From PALSA-612 sp035652235 (GTDB taxonomy: Bacteria > Actinomycetota > Thermoleophilia > Gaiellales > Gaiellaceae): DNA of 64,000 nucleotides. The notes under the pieces are model-generated. The model did not search any database, was not told where the DNA came from, and worked only from the letters and a program-made list of their open reading frames with translations. Shown here one piece after another: positions 57,208 to 64,000 of the stretch (within the stretch, counting starts at the first letter, position 1; each line of letters starts with the position of its first letter). The DNA lies in assembly GCA_035652235.1 (NCBI GenBank), contig DASREE010000024.1, positions 8,226-72,225 of the forward strand. The letters are read 5' to 3'. The position numbers and the translations under genes are program-made.

Positions 57208-58548
57208 ATGGCTGAACCTGTGCAGCGCGGCAGCGGCCTGACGCGCCGCGAGCTCGTGACGCGGGCGGGGGTCGGCGCCGGCGGGCTGCTCGTGGGAGGG
57301 GGCGCGGCTCAGAGCGCGTTCGCCAAGACAGTCCGCGTCGTCCGCGAGACGGCGGCGGAGGCGAGCACGATCAAGATCGGCTTCGCGAGCCCTCGCACGG
57401 GCGCGCTCGGCGGCTTCGGCGAGCCCGATCCGTTCGCGATCAGCCTGGCGCGCAAGGCGCTGAAGAACGGCCTGAAGGTGGGCGGCAAGACCTACGCGGT
57501 GGCGATCGTCGACAAGGACACGCAGTCCGACCCGGCCCGTGCCGGGCAGCTCGCCAAGAGCCTGATCAACGGCACGAGGATCGACGTGATGCTGGCGACG
57601 TCCACGCCGGAGGTGGTCAACCCCGTGGCGGACGCCTGCGAGGCGGCGGGGATCCCGTGCCTGTCCACGGTCGAGCCGTGGGAGTCCTGGTACTTCGGCC
57701 GCGGCGCGAAGCCCGGCGGCAAGAACCCGTTCCGGTGGACGTACCACTTCAGCTTCGGCACCGCCGAGTTCGCGAAGGCCTACCTCGCCATGTGGAAGCT
57801 GCTCCCCACCAACAAGAAGGTGGGCGTCATGTACCCGAACGACGCCGACGGGAACGCCGTCCGCGCGAACCTCGCGCCGCTGCTCGAGAAGGGCGGCTAC
57901 ACGATCGTCGACCCCGGCGCCTACCAGGACGGGACGACCGACTACTCCGCGCAGATCGCGAAGTTCAAGGCCGAGAACTGCCAGATCTTCAACACGTTCC
58001 CGATCCCGCCCGACTTCACCACCTTCTGGCGGCAGGCGGCGCAGCAGGGCTACACGAACATGGTCAAGATCGCCCAGATCGCGAAGACCGGCCTCTTCCC
58101 CTCGCAGGTGGAGGCGTCGGGCTCGCTCGGCTACAACCTCGCGAGCGGTGTCTACTGGCACCCGACCTTCCCGTACAGCTCGCGGCTCGCGAAGATGACC
58201 TCCAAGCAGCTCGCGGCCGCGTACCAGAAGGCGACGGGCAGGCAGTGGAACCAGCAGCTCGGCGCGACGATGGCCCTGCTCGACGCAGGCATCACCGCGC
58301 TCGTCGAGAGCGGCAACCCGAAGAGCAAGGCGGCGGTCTCGCGGGCGCTCAACCGCCTGAACACCGTGACGACGGTCGGGCGGGTCAACTTCACGAGGGG
58401 ACCCGTGCCGCACGTCGCCACGACGCCGATCATCGGCTGCCAGTGGATCAAGGCCACGTCGGGCCCGTACAAGCTGGACAACGTGATCGTGAGCAACGCC
58501 GACGACCCGCGGGTGCCGATCGGGGCGAAGCTGAGGCCGTATCACTAG
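57208..58548 (+). CDS. branched-chain-type ABC transporter substrate-binding protein
   Basis: A 446-residue LivJ-like periplasmic-binding protein. The N-terminus has a twin-arginine signal (TRRELVTRAGVGAGGLLVGG, residues 11-30). The mature part begins IKIGFASPRTGALGGFGEPD and includes ATSTPEVVNPVADACEAAGIP and YLAMWKLLPTNKKVGVMYPND. A full-length type 1 fold for an amide, amino acid or aromatic acid ligand; ligand unknown. It is divergent from iclR. Its TAG stop lies in the first bases of a MITE-like element that separates it from the ATPase genes. Confidence 0.92.
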   Translation: MAEPVQRGSGLTRRELVTRAGVGAGGLLVGGGAAQSAFAKTVRVVRETAAEASTIKIGFASPRTGALGGFGEPDPFAISLARKALKNGLKVGGKTYAVAIVDKDTQSDPARAGQLAKSLINGTRIDVMLATSTPEVVNPVADACEAAGIPCLSTVEPWESWYFGRGAKPGGKNPFRWTYHFSFGTAEFAKAYLAMWKLLPTNKKVGVMYPNDADGNAVRANLAPLLEKGGYTIVDPGAYQDGTTDYSAQIAKFKAENCQIFNTFPIPPDFTTFWRQAAQQGYTNMVKIAQIAKTGLFPSQVEASGSLGYNLASGVYWHPTFPYSSRLAKMTSKQLAAAYQKATGRQWNQQLGATMALLDAGITALVESGNPKSKAAVSRALNRLNTVTTVGRVNFTRGPVPHVATTPIIGCQWIKATSGPYKLDNVIVSNADDPRVPIGAKLRPYH

Positions 58549-58711
58549 TGCCTGTCCGGGGAGTTCGGTGATGATCCTGGCGAGCGAAAAGCAAGTCGGG
58601 CTGGGACGCAGGGAGCGCCCATATGCAGGTCATATGGGCGCGACCGAGGACGACGCACGGCGCAGCTTTGCAGCCGCCAGGGCGCGCCGTATCCCCCGGA
58701 CAGGGCACTAG
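58545..58711. mobile_element. MITE-like element with terminal inverted repeats and central hairpin
   Basis: A 167-bp segment bounded by inverted repeats CTAGTGCC-TGTCCGGGG (58545-58561) and, on the other side, the complement of CTAGTGCCCTGTCCGGGGG (58693-58711), identical except for one inserted base. The centre has a perfect 11-bp hairpin GCGCCCATATG / CATATGGGCGC (58615-58641). No coding capacity. It interrupts the importer operon between the binding protein and ATPase genes. Confidence 0.75.
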
Positions 58712-58733
58712 CATCATCTAGGCTCCGCAGGCG

Positions 58734-59474
58734 GTGCAGTCGCCGAACGGGACACCGGTCCTCGCCGCGATCGGCGTCCGCAAGCGCTTCGGCGCGCTCG
58801 TCGTCCTGCACGACGTCGACTTCGCGGTCGGAGCCGGCGAGGCCGTCGGCATCGTCGGCCCCAACGGCGCGGGCAAGACCACCCTGCTGAACGTCCTCGC
58901 CGGCGCGCAGCAGGCGACGGCGGGCGCCGTCCGCTTCCGCGACGCGGACGTCACGCCCGCGGGAGCGGCGCATCGCTGCCGGCTCGGGATCGCCCGCGCG
59001 CACCAGGTGCCGCGCCCGTTCGGCGGCATGACCGTGTTCGAGAACGTGTTCGTCGCCGCGTCGACGGGCGGCGGCCGCAAGGGCGCGCAGGCGTACGAGC
59101 GCTGCATCGCCTCGCTCGACGTGTGCGGGCTCCTCGCCGCCGGCAACCGGCGCGCCGAGACGCTCGGGCTGCTCGACCGCAAGCGGCTCGAGCTGGCGCG
59201 CGCGCTCGCCACCGACCCGGTCGTGCTGCTCCTGGACGAGATCGGCGCCGGCCTCACGGATGAGGAGGCGAGCGAGCTCGTCGCCACCATCCGCGGCCTG
59301 CACGCCCGCGGGATCGCGATCGTGTGGATCGAGCACATCGTGCACGTGCTCGTCCAGGTCGTCACGCGGCTCGTGTGCATGGACGCCGGCCGCGTGATCG
59401 CCGACGGCCCGCCGGACGACGTGATGGCGAACGCGGCCGTGATCGACGCCTACCTCGGGAGCGCGGCGGCGTGA
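58734..59474 (+). CDS. branched-chain-type ABC transporter ATPase, LivG-like
   Basis: A 246-residue ATPase. Walker A is GPNGAGKTTLLN, Walker B VLLLDEIGAGL with the following IEHIVHVL switch region. The normal signature (LSGGQ or LPYGQ) reads ETLGLLDRKRLELARAL, so the usual Ser/Gly/Gln are absent, more than is common in LivG. LivG proteins often have a variant here, and the partner ATPase has an intact signature. GTG 58734 comes 22 bases after the MITE-like element, which may carry or block the upstream transcript. Confidence 0.9.
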   Translation: MQSPNGTPVLAAIGVRKRFGALVVLHDVDFAVGAGEAVGIVGPNGAGKTTLLNVLAGAQQATAGAVRFRDADVTPAGAAHRCRLGIARAHQVPRPFGGMTVFENVFVAASTGGGRKGAQAYERCIASLDVCGLLAAGNRRAETLGLLDRKRLELARALATDPVVLLLDEIGAGLTDEEASELVATIRGLHARGIAIVWIEHIVHVLVQVVTRLVCMDAGRVIADGPPDDVMANAAVIDAYLGSAAA

Positions 59475-60199
59475 CGCTGCTCACCGTCGAGCACGTGGAC
59501 GCGCGGCACGGCCTGCTGCACGCCGTCCGGGACGTGAGCTTCGAGCTTGGCGAGGGAGAGACGCTGGCGCTCGTCGGCGCGAACGGCGCCGGCAAGACGA
59601 CGCTCCTGCGCACGATCGCGGGCGCGCACCGGCCGGCGGCCGGCCGCGTCCTGTTCGAGGGCCGCGACGTCACCCGTGTCCCGCCGCACCGGCGCGTGGC
59701 GATGGGGATCACGCTCGTGCCCGAGGGCAGGCGGTTGTTCGGCGAGTTGACGGTGGAGGAGAACCTGCTCGTCGCTCGCTCGTCGGGCAGGCGCGGCCCG
59801 TGGACGGTGGACGCCGTCCTCGAGGCGTTCCCGATGCTCGAGCCGCTGCGCAGGAGGCGCGCGCGGATGCTGTCGGGCGGCGAGCAGCAGGCGACGGCGA
59901 TCGGACGGGCGCTGATGACGAACCCGCGCGTGCTCCTCCTCGACGAGGTCTCGCTCGGGCTCGCGCCCGTCGCGGTCGACGGCGTCTACCGGTCGCTGTG
60001 CTCGCTGATCGAGAGGGGGACGACGATCGTGCTCGTCGAGCAGGACCTGGGCCGCGCGATGACCGTCGCCAGCCGGCTCGTGTGCATGCTCGAGGGCCGG
60101 TTCGTGCTCGAGGGCGACGCGGCGGAGCTGACGCGCGAGCAGGTGACGGAGGCGTACTTCGGGCTGCGGCGGGCGAGCCGGGCCGGGAGCCCGGCGTGA
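59471..60199 (+). CDS. branched-chain-type ABC transporter ATPase, LivF-like
   Basis: A 242-residue ATPase with Walker A GANGAGKTTLLR, Q-loop region ITLVPEGRRLFGELTVEENL (a LivF hallmark), signature LSGGEQQATAIGRAL and Walker B VLLLDEVSLGLAP. GTG 59471 overlaps the LivG-like stop by four bases, and its own stop overlaps the LivH-like permease start. With the LivG-like protein it should form the nucleotide-binding heterodimer. Confidence 0.93.
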   Translation: MTLLTVEHVDARHGLLHAVRDVSFELGEGETLALVGANGAGKTTLLRTIAGAHRPAAGRVLFEGRDVTRVPPHRRVAMGITLVPEGRRLFGELTVEENLLVARSSGRRGPWTVDAVLEAFPMLEPLRRRRARMLSGGEQQATAIGRALMTNPRVLLLDEVSLGLAPVAVDGVYRSLCSLIERGTTIVLVEQDLGRAMTVASRLVCMLEGRFVLEGDAAELTREQVTEAYFGLRRASRAGSPA

Positions 60200-61095
60200 T
60201 CTGGCTGAACCAGATCGTGCAGGGCATCCTCCTCGGCGGCTTCTACGCCCTGCTCGCGAGCGGGCTCTCGCTCATGTTCGGCGTCATGCGCATCATCAAC
60301 CTGGCGCACGGCGACCTGGCGGTGCTGGGCGCCTTCTTCCTGTACGTGCTCGCGAACGACGGCGGCATGTCGCCGTGGGCCGCGCTGGCCGTCGTGCTCC
60401 CGTCGATGGCGGCGGGTGGCTGGCTCCTGCAGCGGACGATGCTCGAGCGGAGCCTGCGCGCCGGCGTGCTCGTCCCGCTGCTGACCACGCTCGGGCTGGG
60501 GATCGTCGTCCAGAACCTGCTCTTCGAGGACTTCGGCGCCGACCAGCGGTCGCTGTTCTCGAACATCGGCGCGCTCGGCTACGACAGCTGGCGGATCACG
60601 AGCCAGATCTCGATCGGCAAGCTGAGCGCGCTCATCTTCGCGGTGGCCGTGGCCGTCCTCGTCGCCCTGCAGCTGTTCCTGACGAGGACGCCGCTCGGCC
60701 GGGCGCTGCGCGCGACCGCCGAGGACCCGGACACCGCCCAGCTCGTCGGCGTCGACGCCCGCCGCGTGTACGCGCTCGCGGCCGCGATCGCGGTCGCGGT
60801 GGCCGCCCTCGCCGGCGTGTTCCTGGCCATGCAGTCGTCGATCCAGCCCTACAGCGGGCCGGGCGAGCTGATCTTCGCCTTCGAGACCGTCGTCATCGGC
60901 GGCCTCGGCTCGCTGTGGGGGACGCTCGCCGGCGGCATCGTGCTGGGCGTGGCGCAGAACGTCGGCGCCCAGATCGACCCGAGCTGGCCGCTGCTCGCCG
61001 GGCACGTCGTCTTCCTGGCTGTGCTCGCCGCCCGGGTCGTCCTCGGCGAGATCGGCTCGCGCGGCGGCCTGCAGGCGGTGCTGGGGAGGGTATGA
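60196..61095 (+). CDS. branched-chain-type ABC transporter permease, LivH-like
   Basis: A 299-residue permease with about eight transmembrane segments. The signature stretches are GGFYALLASGLSLMFGVMRI, NLAHGDLAVLGAF and the late VIGGLGSLWGTLAGGIVLG. The loop TAEDPDTAQLVGVDARRVYA is the family coupling region. GTG 60196 overlaps the LivF-like stop, and the stop overlaps the LivM-like start. Confidence 0.93.
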   Translation: MIWLNQIVQGILLGGFYALLASGLSLMFGVMRIINLAHGDLAVLGAFFLYVLANDGGMSPWAALAVVLPSMAAGGWLLQRTMLERSLRAGVLVPLLTTLGLGIVVQNLLFEDFGADQRSLFSNIGALGYDSWRITSQISIGKLSALIFAVAVAVLVALQLFLTRTPLGRALRATAEDPDTAQLVGVDARRVYALAAAIAVAVAALAGVFLAMQSSIQPYSGPGELIFAFETVVIGGLGSLWGTLAGGIVLGVAQNVGAQIDPSWPLLAGHVVFLAVLAARVVLGEIGSRGGLQAVLGRV

Positions 61096-62108
61096 GCACG
61101 GCGACGGTGCAGCGCTGGACGGCTGCGTCGCTCACCTCCAGCGGGGCGGTCGGGTGCCTCGTCGCCGCGCTCGCCTTCGTGCCGGTCGCCCTGAGCGCGA
61201 ACGCGACCGACAAGCTGACGACGTTCCTCGTCTACCTGATCCTCGCCGCGATGTGGAACGCGCTCGCCGGCTACGCCGGTCTCGTCTCGGTGGGCCAGCA
61301 GGCGTTCTTCGGTCTCGGCGCCTACTTCGCGATCAAGCTCTCGAACGCCGGCGTCGGCATCTACCCCGCCCTCGTGCTCGGCGCGCTGTGCGGGGGCGCC
61401 GTCTCGGTCCCGGTCTCGTGGTTCATGCTCCGCCTCCGCGGCGGCGAGTTCGCGATCGGCATGTGGGTCGTGTCCGAGATCGCCTTCCGCCTCGTCATTC
61501 TCGACTACTCAGTCGGCGGCCTGACCGGGACGTCGATCGGGCCGGCGCTCGGCGGCTTCAGCCCATCCGACCGGCGCAACGACAACTACTGGCTCGCGCT
61601 CGGTGCGGCCGTCCTCCTGCTCGCCGTCGTCTTCGGGCTGCTGCGCAGCCGCACGGGCGCGTCGCTGCAGGCGATCCGCGACGACGAGGAGGCGGCGGCG
61701 TCCGTCGGCGTGCGCGTCCTGGCCGGCAAGGGGATCGTGTTCGTGCTCGCGGCCTTCGGCTGCGCCGCGGCCGGCAGCCTCTGGCTGGCGACGAGCCTCA
61801 CCTTCCAGCCGGACGACTTCTTCAGCGTCAAGTGGACGGCGTACATGCTGTTCATGGCGCTCGTCGGCGGCCTCGGCACGTTCGAGGGGCCGATCGTCGG
61901 CGCGGTCGTCTTCTTCGTCATCCAGGACCAGTGGGGAGACCAGGGCGTCTGGTACCTCGTCGGCCTCGGCGCAGCCGCGATCCTGTTCGCGCTCGCCTTG
62001 CCGCGCGGGATCTGGGGGACGGTCGAGGACCGCTTCGGCCTGCGCCTGCTGCCGGTCGGCTACCGGCTGCGCATGCCGGCAGCGGGCGGCGGCGGCGCCC
62101 CGGCCTGA
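61092..62108 (+). CDS. branched-chain-type ABC transporter permease, LivM-like
   Basis: A 338-residue permease. WNALAGYAGLVSVGQQAFFG is the LivM hallmark, followed by AIRDDEEAAASVGVRV (coupling loop) and LVGGLGTFEGPIVGAVVFF. About nine transmembrane segments. ATG 61092 overlaps the LivH-like stop. It ends the importer operon; its stop codon lies in a perfect palindrome that probably terminates transcription. Confidence 0.93.
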   Translation: MSTATVQRWTAASLTSSGAVGCLVAALAFVPVALSANATDKLTTFLVYLILAAMWNALAGYAGLVSVGQQAFFGLGAYFAIKLSNAGVGIYPALVLGALCGGAVSVPVSWFMLRLRGGEFAIGMWVVSEIAFRLVILDYSVGGLTGTSIGPALGGFSPSDRRNDNYWLALGAAVLLLAVVFGLLRSRTGASLQAIRDDEEAAASVGVRVLAGKGIVFVLAAFGCAAAGSLWLATSLTFQPDDFFSVKWTAYMLFMALVGGLGTFEGPIVGAVVFFVIQDQWGDQGVWYLVGLGAAAILFALALPRGIWGTVEDRFGLRLLPVGYRLRMPAAGGGGAPA

Positions 62109-62128
62109 GCTCGCCGCGGCGAGCTCAG
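62105..62128 (+). terminator. perfect 24-bp palindrome ending the importer operon
   Basis: CTGAGCTCGCC (62105-62115) is followed by GC and GGCGAGCTCAG (62118-62128), a perfect palindrome that includes the stop codon of the LivM-like gene. No T-run follows. It is 70 bases before the next gene. Confidence 0.6.
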
Positions 62129-62199
62129 CCGGCCCTCGCCTGCGCCGGCACGGGGGTCGTGCTCGGCGGCACCGCGACTGCTCGGTCAATCATCTCGCC

Positions 62200-64000
62200 G
62201 TGAGCGACGCGCGCCTCTCTGCCTACTCCGGCCGCAGCGCCTGGGCGCGGAGCCTTGAGACGCCGCTTCGCACCTTCCTTCGCACGGAGGCGGGGAGCGC
62301 GGCCGTTCTGCTCGCGACCACCCTCGCCGCGCTCGCGTGGGCGAACGCCGACGCCAGCTCGTACGAGCGTGTCTGGCGGACGACGCTGTCGATCAGCCTC
62401 GGCGGCTCCTCCCTCTCGCAGGGTCTCCGCGGCTGGGTGAACAGCGGGCTGATGACGTTCTTCTTCTTCGTCATCGGTCTGGAGGCGCGGCGCGAGTTCG
62501 ACATGGGCGAGCTGCGGGAACGGCGCCGCCTGGCGCTGCCGCTCGCAGCCGGGCTGGGAGGGATGGTCGTGCCGGTCGCCATCTTCCTGGCCGCGAACGC
62601 GGGGCGCTCCTCGGCGCACGGCTGGGGCGCGGCCATGTCCACGGACACGGCGTTCGCGCTGGGGATGCTGACCCTCGTCGGGCCGCGCTTCCCGGACCGT
62701 CTGCGCGCGTTCCTGCTCACCGCCGTCGTCGTCGACGACGTCGTCGCCCTCGCCGTCATCGCGACCGCGTACACGGACGGGCTCGCGGTCGGCGCCCTCC
62801 TCGCCGCCGCCGGCTTCGTCGCCGCCGCCGTCTGCGCCGTGCGCGCCGGCGTCCGGCGTGGCCCCGTCTACGCCGTCCTCGGCACGGCCGCCTGGGTCGC
62901 GCTCTTCAAGTCGGGTGTCGACCCCGTCGCGATCGGCCTCGTGCTGGGCCTGCTCACCGTCGCCCACCCGGCCGCGCGGGCCGACCTCGAGCGCGCGACG
63001 AGCCTCTTCCGGCGCTTTCGCGAGCAGCCGACGCCGCAGCTCGCACGGTCCGCGCGCCTCGGCCTCGAGACCGCCATCTCGCCGAACGAGCGGCTGCAGC
63101 AGCTCTACCACCCGTGGACGAGCTACCTGATCGTGCCGCTCTTCGCCCTCGCGAACGCGGGCATCTCCATCGACGGCGGCTTCCTCGCGCGCGCGTACAC
63201 GTCACCGGTGACGCTCGGGATCCTGATCGGCTACGTGGCCGGGAAGCCGCTCGGCGTGCTCGGCGGCGCCCTGCTCGTGACGCGGGCGAGCCGCGGCCGC
63301 CTTCGGCCCGGCGTGGGCTGGGCCGCCCTCGCGGGCGGCGGGTCGATCGCGGGCATCGGCTTCACCGTCTCGCTCCTGATCGCAAGCCTCGCCTTCGAGG
63401 GCCAGCGGCTGGAGGAGGCGAAGCTCGGCGTGCTCAGCGCCGCGCTGTGCGCGGCCGCCGCCAGCTGGCTCGTCTTCCGCGCGACCGCGCTGCTGCCGCC
63501 GAGCCTGCGCATCCGCGCCCTCCTCGGCACGGCGGAGACGCTCGTCGACCTCGCCGTCCCGGTCGACCCCGAGCGCGACCACGTCCGCGGGCCCGCCGAC
63601 GCGCCGGTGACGCTCGTCGAGTACGGCGACTTCGAGTGCCCCTACTGCGATCGCGCCGAGCGGGCGATCCGCGAGCTTCTCGCCGGCTTCGGCGACCTGC
63701 GCTACGTCTGGCGGCACCTGCCGCTGAACGACGTCCACCCCCACGCCCAGCTCGCGGCCGAGGCGGCGGAGGCCGCGGCCGAGCAGGGCGCCTTCTGGGA
63801 GATGCACGACCTGCTGCTCGAGCATCAGGGTGCGCTTCGCCCCGACGACCTGATCGGCTACGCGGCCGTCCTCGGCCTGGACACGAAGCGCTTCGCCGAC
63901 GACCTGCGCCGGCACGCGGGCGCGGCGCGAGTGGCCGAGGACGTGGACGGCGCCGACCTGAGCGGCGTCTCGGGCACCCCGAGCTTCTTCGTCAACGACC
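62200..64000 (+). CDS. nhaA: NhaA sodium/proton antiporter fused to a DsbA-like thioredoxin domain (3' end outside window)
   Basis: Open from GTG 62200 to the window end (600 residues so far). Residues 1-430 are an NhaA antiporter with 11-12 membrane segments: FFFFVIGLEARREF, STDTAFALGML, the essential aspartate pair in AVVVDDVVALAV and GSIAGIGFTVSLLIASLAF. From about 445 a DsbA-like thioredoxin domain follows (APVTLVEYGDFECPYCDRAE) with active site C480-P-Y-C483 and the cis-proline loop SGTPSFFVND at the end. Such NhaA-thioredoxin fusions are known in Actinobacteria. The antiporter exports Na+ for H+; the role of the redox domain is not established. Confidence 0.92.
   Translation, partial: MSDARLSAYSGRSAWARSLETPLRTFLRTEAGSAAVLLATTLAALAWANADASSYERVWRTTLSISLGGSSLSQGLRGWVNSGLMTFFFFVIGLEARREFDMGELRERRRLALPLAAGLGGMVVPVAIFLAANAGRSSAHGWGAAMSTDTAFALGMLTLVGPRFPDRLRAFLLTAVVVDDVVALAVIATAYTDGLAVGALLAAAGFVAAAVCAVRAGVRRGPVYAVLGTAAWVALFKSGVDPVAIGLVLGLLTVAHPAARADLERATSLFRRFREQPTPQLARSARLGLETAISPNERLQQLYHPWTSYLIVPLFALANAGISIDGGFLARAYTSPVTLGILIGYVAGKPLGVLGGALLVTRASRGRLRPGVGWAALAGGGSIAGIGFTVSLLIASLAFEGQRLEEAKLGVLSAALCAAAASWLVFRATALLPPSLRIRALLGTAETLVDLAVPVDPERDHVRGPADAPVTLVEYGDFECPYCDRAERAIRELLAGFGDLRYVWRHLPLNDVHPHAQLAAEAAEAAAEQGAFWEMHDLLLEHQGALRPDDLIGYAAVLGLDTKRFADDLRRHAGAARVAEDVDGADLSGVSGTPSFFVND

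Noticed and set aside
1..64000. CRISPR arrays, toxin-antitoxin or other defence modules
   Set aside because: No regularly spaced repeats, cas-like proteins, restriction enzymes or typical toxin pairs were seen on either strand.

Overview
The window is uniformly high-GC (about 70 percent), densely packed and rich in GTG starts and 4-bp stop/start overlaps. The gene content (mycobacterial/actinobacterial-type citrate synthase, YlbL-like Lon/PDZ protease, F420-type luciferase-fold oxidoreductases, class III cyclase remnant, NhaA-DsbA fusion) points to an actinobacterium of deep-branching type, most likely class Thermoleophilia (Gaiellales/Solirubrobacterales-like). That placement is inference; no rRNA gene is present to confirm it.

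Region 1 (1-9.9 kb): end of an aminotransferase, a small four-cysteine protein, a YlbL-like protease, an SDR, then a TCA-cycle block (idh-mdh divergent from citrate synthase plus a coupled HEAT-repeat protein), two cupins, a 0.2-kb internally deleted insertion sequence, and an overlapping pair of tyrosine recombinases (xerC-xerD). Region 2 (9.9-22.4 kb): a secreted 18-cysteine protein of unknown function, ATP-type PEP carboxykinase lacking a normal start codon, and two complete but different succinate dehydrogenase/fumarate reductase sets in a row: an SdhC-SdhA-SdhB (type B-like) set and an SdhA-SdhB-SdhE set with a CCG-domain subunit (type E-like), the latter interrupted by a secreted LppX-like gene. 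Region 3 (22.5-28.5 kb): asd-lysC and the classic recR-ybaB-dnaX-SRP RNA cluster, then tRNA-Val(CAC). Region 4 (28.5-31.3 kb): a decayed patch beside the tRNA with a broken cyclase gene, an orphan secreted protein, a broken membrane-protein gene and an intact cupredoxin.

Region 5 (31.3-37.7 kb): larB-larC-larE for the nickel-pincer nucleotide cofactor without larA, an aldo/keto reductase, a secreted beta-propeller and a luciferase-like monooxygenase. Region 6 (37.9-57.1 kb): a catabolic island with an old-yellow-enzyme/FeS flavoprotein, 3-hydroxyisobutyrate dehydrogenase-like enzyme, carboxymuconolactone decarboxylase-like protein, aldehyde dehydrogenase, extradiol ring-cleavage dioxygenase, two EthD-like small proteins, a lactonase-fold hydrolase, NTF2-like proteins (one a tandem fusion), a sugar-type ABC importer, an SMP-30 lactonase, a GntR/FCD regulator and a MetE-like protein. 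A short element built around CTATATGATC recurs in front of its transcription units, so I read it as one regulon for uptake and degradation of an unidentified, probably aromatic or cyclic, substrate. Region 7 (55.4-62.1 kb): IclR regulator divergent from a complete branched-chain-type ABC importer (binding protein, two ATPases, two permeases), with a MITE-like element inserted after the binding-protein gene. The window ends inside an NhaA antiporter fused to a DsbA-like thioredoxin domain.

No CRISPR array, prophage, secondary-metabolite cluster or recognisable defence system is present. The least explained items are the 18-cysteine repeat protein, the shared cis-element of the catabolic island, the tandem two-type succinate dehydrogenase locus, and a short 16S-rRNA-like segment wedged between two copies of the recR 3' end.
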